Assembly: GCF_964656455.1 (NCBI RefSeq)
Contig: NC_135716.1
Location: forward strand, 82,362,484-82,426,483
Direction: 5' to 3'
Length of the DNA stretch: 64,000 bases
Source of the DNA: Halichoerus grypus
Taxonomy: Eukaryota; Chordata; Mammalia; Carnivora; Phocidae
Shown: one piece after another, positions 62,551-64,000 of the stretch
How the letters are laid out: each line of letters begins with the position of its first letter
Numbering within the stretch: the stretch's first letter is position 1
Made by a program: the position numbers and the translations under genes
Notes under the pieces: model-generated
The model's input: the letters and a program-made list of their open reading frames with translations, nothing else
Told to the model about the DNA's origin: nothing
Databases searched by the model: none

Positions 62551-64000
62551 GAGTCCAGAGGTGCCTTGTGCCCGGACCTATTTCTCCCTTCGTTTCACGT
62601 ATGGAACCCGTTCCCCAGGCTCTCAGCCACGGTACTCCGTGTAATGCTTCCTCCATCTAGAGGTCGACGGTAGCTAAAGCACGGTTTCTCTACAGTGTTG
62701 TTTCTTCGAGTTAGAACACTAGGTGTTAGACTTCTATGCAAAAGTGGGGCTGCCGTGCTAGCGTGATGAAACACATGGGGAGTCGTGTTCTGCCTTTCGC
62801 TGGGGCCTGAGTCTCACTCGCAAAAAGCTTTGGACTCCCTTGCAGTGCTCTCACGCAGGCACACAACAAAATGCTTCCACCCTCAGGAGCAGCTCTTTTA
62901 CCTGCAGCACAGGCTTTCTACCGAGTTTTTCCTTCGAGTTAGGTGGCTGTGTTTAAGCCTGCACACACACCATGGTCAACGGAACTAGCCCCATAACCAT
63001 GTAGTGAGTTGAGAGCTGCCCTCTGTACCGGCCTGTCTCTCCCCAGATATTACAAAATGGAAACCGTCCCCAGGCGCTCAGCCACAGTACACCCTAAACT
63101 GCTTCGCCCACAGAGAGGTCGACGGTAGCTAAAGCACGGTTTCTCGACAGTGTTGTTTCTTCGAGTTAGAACGCTAGCTATTAGACTTCCATGCAAAAGT
63201 GGGGCTGCCGTGCTACCTTGATGAAACACATGGGGAGTCATGTTCTGCCTTTCACTGGGGCCTGAGTCTCACTCGCAAAAGCTTTGGACTCGCTTGCAGT
63301 GCTCTCACGCACGCACACAACAAAACGCTGCCACCCTCAGGAGCAGCTGTTTTACCTGCAGCACAGGCTCTCAACCGAGTTTCTCCTTCGAGGTAGGTGG
63401 CTGTGTTTAAGCTGCCACACACACCCTGGGCAACGGTCCTAGCCCCATAACCATGATGTGAGTTGAGAGCTGCCTTCTGTACCGGCCTGTCTCTCCCCCG
63501 ATATTACGATAGTGAAACCGTCCCCAGGCTCTCAGCCACAGTACACCCTAAACTGCTTCGCCCACAGAGAGGTCGACGGTAGCTAAAGCACGGTTTCTCT
63601 ACAGTGTTGTTTCTTCCAGTTAGAAAGCTAGCTATTAGACTTCCATTCAAAAGTGTGGCCGTAGTTCTAGTTTCATGGAGCAAGTGGGCAGTCGTGTTCT
63701 GGCTTCTTTCAGGGCCTGGGTCTCACAAGGAAAATGGTATTGGACTCACTTGCTGTGCACTCACGCATGCACACCACACAATGCGTCCACCCTGAGTCAT
63801 GGCTATTTTAGGCGAAGCAGGAGTTCCCTACAGAGTTGTTCCTTTGACTTAGGTGGTTGGCTTATGGCCTGCAGGCACACCCGGGGCAGCGGTACTAGCC
63901 TCATAAACAAGAGGTGAGTTGAGAGCTGCCTTCCGCACCGGCCTGTTTCTCACTCCATTTCACGTATGGGACCCTTTCCCCGGTCTCTCCTACAAGAGCA
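62551..64000. repeat. Partial HOR block: E-A-(B/C)-D (right-truncated)
   Basis: E is followed by an A monomer with AAAAGCTTTGG and AAAACGCTGCC, a B/C2 fusion with GAGTCATGG and GCAGGAGTTCC, and the first 80 bases of D from 63921. From about 63005 it is a fourth copy of the 14.29-15.2 kb stretch at offset 48,716. Confidence 0.92.

Larger units (their letters stand above)
54513..63233. repeat. Large segmental duplication, right copy (~8.7 kb)
   Basis: The counterpart of 41981-50700. Here the same C monomer is preceded by a normal C front and B, where the left copy has an E front. This copy can be derived from the left one by deleting one 746 bp C-D cassette between the two C copies near 41.24 and 41.98 kb. 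Confidence 0.92.
1..64000. repeat. Uninterrupted satellite DNA array with higher-order repeat structure
   Basis: About 150 tandem, same-orientation copies of a ~455 bp monomer family fill the window from edge to edge. Recurrent landmarks show the period: GTCGAC once per A, B, C and E copy, AAGCTT once per A, B and E copy, and the CACGCACGCACAC stretch. Spacing of equivalent points is 451-457 bp, except across each C-D pair, where it is 742-746 bp. No unique sequence, transposon or strand inversion was found between monomers. Satellites of this kind usually form centromeric or other constitutive heterochromatin; which one applies here is inference. The family was not recognised by name. Confidence 0.97.

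Noticed and set aside
1..64000. CRISPR array
   Set aside because: The repeats are 455 bp and directly abutting, with no short palindromic repeat or unique spacers, and the context is clearly eukaryotic satellite.
1..64000. Primate alpha satellite or telomeric DNA
   Set aside because: There is no 171 bp period, and no TTAGGG-type arrays were seen.
1..64000. Ribosomal intergenic-spacer repeats
   Set aside because: No rRNA coding sequence, promoter-like unique stretch or terminator motif interrupts the array in 64 kb. A spacer of this size without a rRNA gene would be unusual.

Overview
The whole 64 kb window is one uninterrupted tandem satellite array. I found no protein-coding gene, RNA gene, transposon, CRISPR array or unique spacer in it. 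This points to a eukaryotic chromosome, in a centromeric, pericentromeric or subtelomeric heterochromatin block. The organism cannot be named from the sequence. An animal, perhaps a vertebrate, is plausible because of the long monomer and higher-order organisation, but this is weak inference. The repeat is not 171-bp alpha satellite, and no TTAGGG arrays were seen.

The array is organised at several nested scales. (1) The basic monomer is about 455 bp, and it is itself an old head-to-tail dimer of two diverged halves of about 229 and 226 bp. (2) Monomers fall into five types, called here E, A, B, C and D in their usual order. E, A and B are close relatives. C has a strongly diverged middle and end. 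D is an equally diverged monomer with an internal deletion of about 170 bp, leaving 285 bp. (3) E-A-B-C-D makes the canonical higher-order repeat (HOR) of about 2.11 kb. Of 25 complete C-D-delimited blocks, 9 are canonical 5-mers. The rest are 2-, 3-, 4-, 6-, 7-, 8- and 12-monomer variants, all close to n x 455 + 291 bp. Most length variants carry hybrid monomers (A/B, E/A, B/C, B/E, E/C) that look like unequal-crossover junctions. (4) Still larger duplications are superimposed: about 8.7 kb repeated at a 12.5 kb distance, about 3.3 kb repeated at 17.5 kb, and tandem copies of the 2.11 kb HOR.

Layout: 1-1638 is the end of one HOR. 1639-24378 holds a mixture of 3- to 8-monomer blocks. 24379-37650 holds 5- to 7-monomer blocks, including a near-copy of the 12.5-15.5 kb segment. 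37651-42617 has recent tandem 2.11 kb HORs ending in a minimal 746 bp unit. 42618-47906 is a 12-monomer block that contains a secondary three-monomer (about 1.36 kb) HOR repeated three times. 47907-55149 is again 5- and 7-monomer blocks. 55150-63230 repeats the 42.6-50.7 kb interval. The window then ends inside another HOR.

The many open frames of 60-144 aa on both strands are accidental by-products of the satellite sequence and are not annotated as genes. The most interesting leads are the half-monomer origin, the indivisible C-D cassette, the nested trimeric HOR, the 12.5 kb-spaced duplication that differs by exactly one 746 bp cassette, and degenerate CENP-B-box-like motifs at the same place in both half-units.
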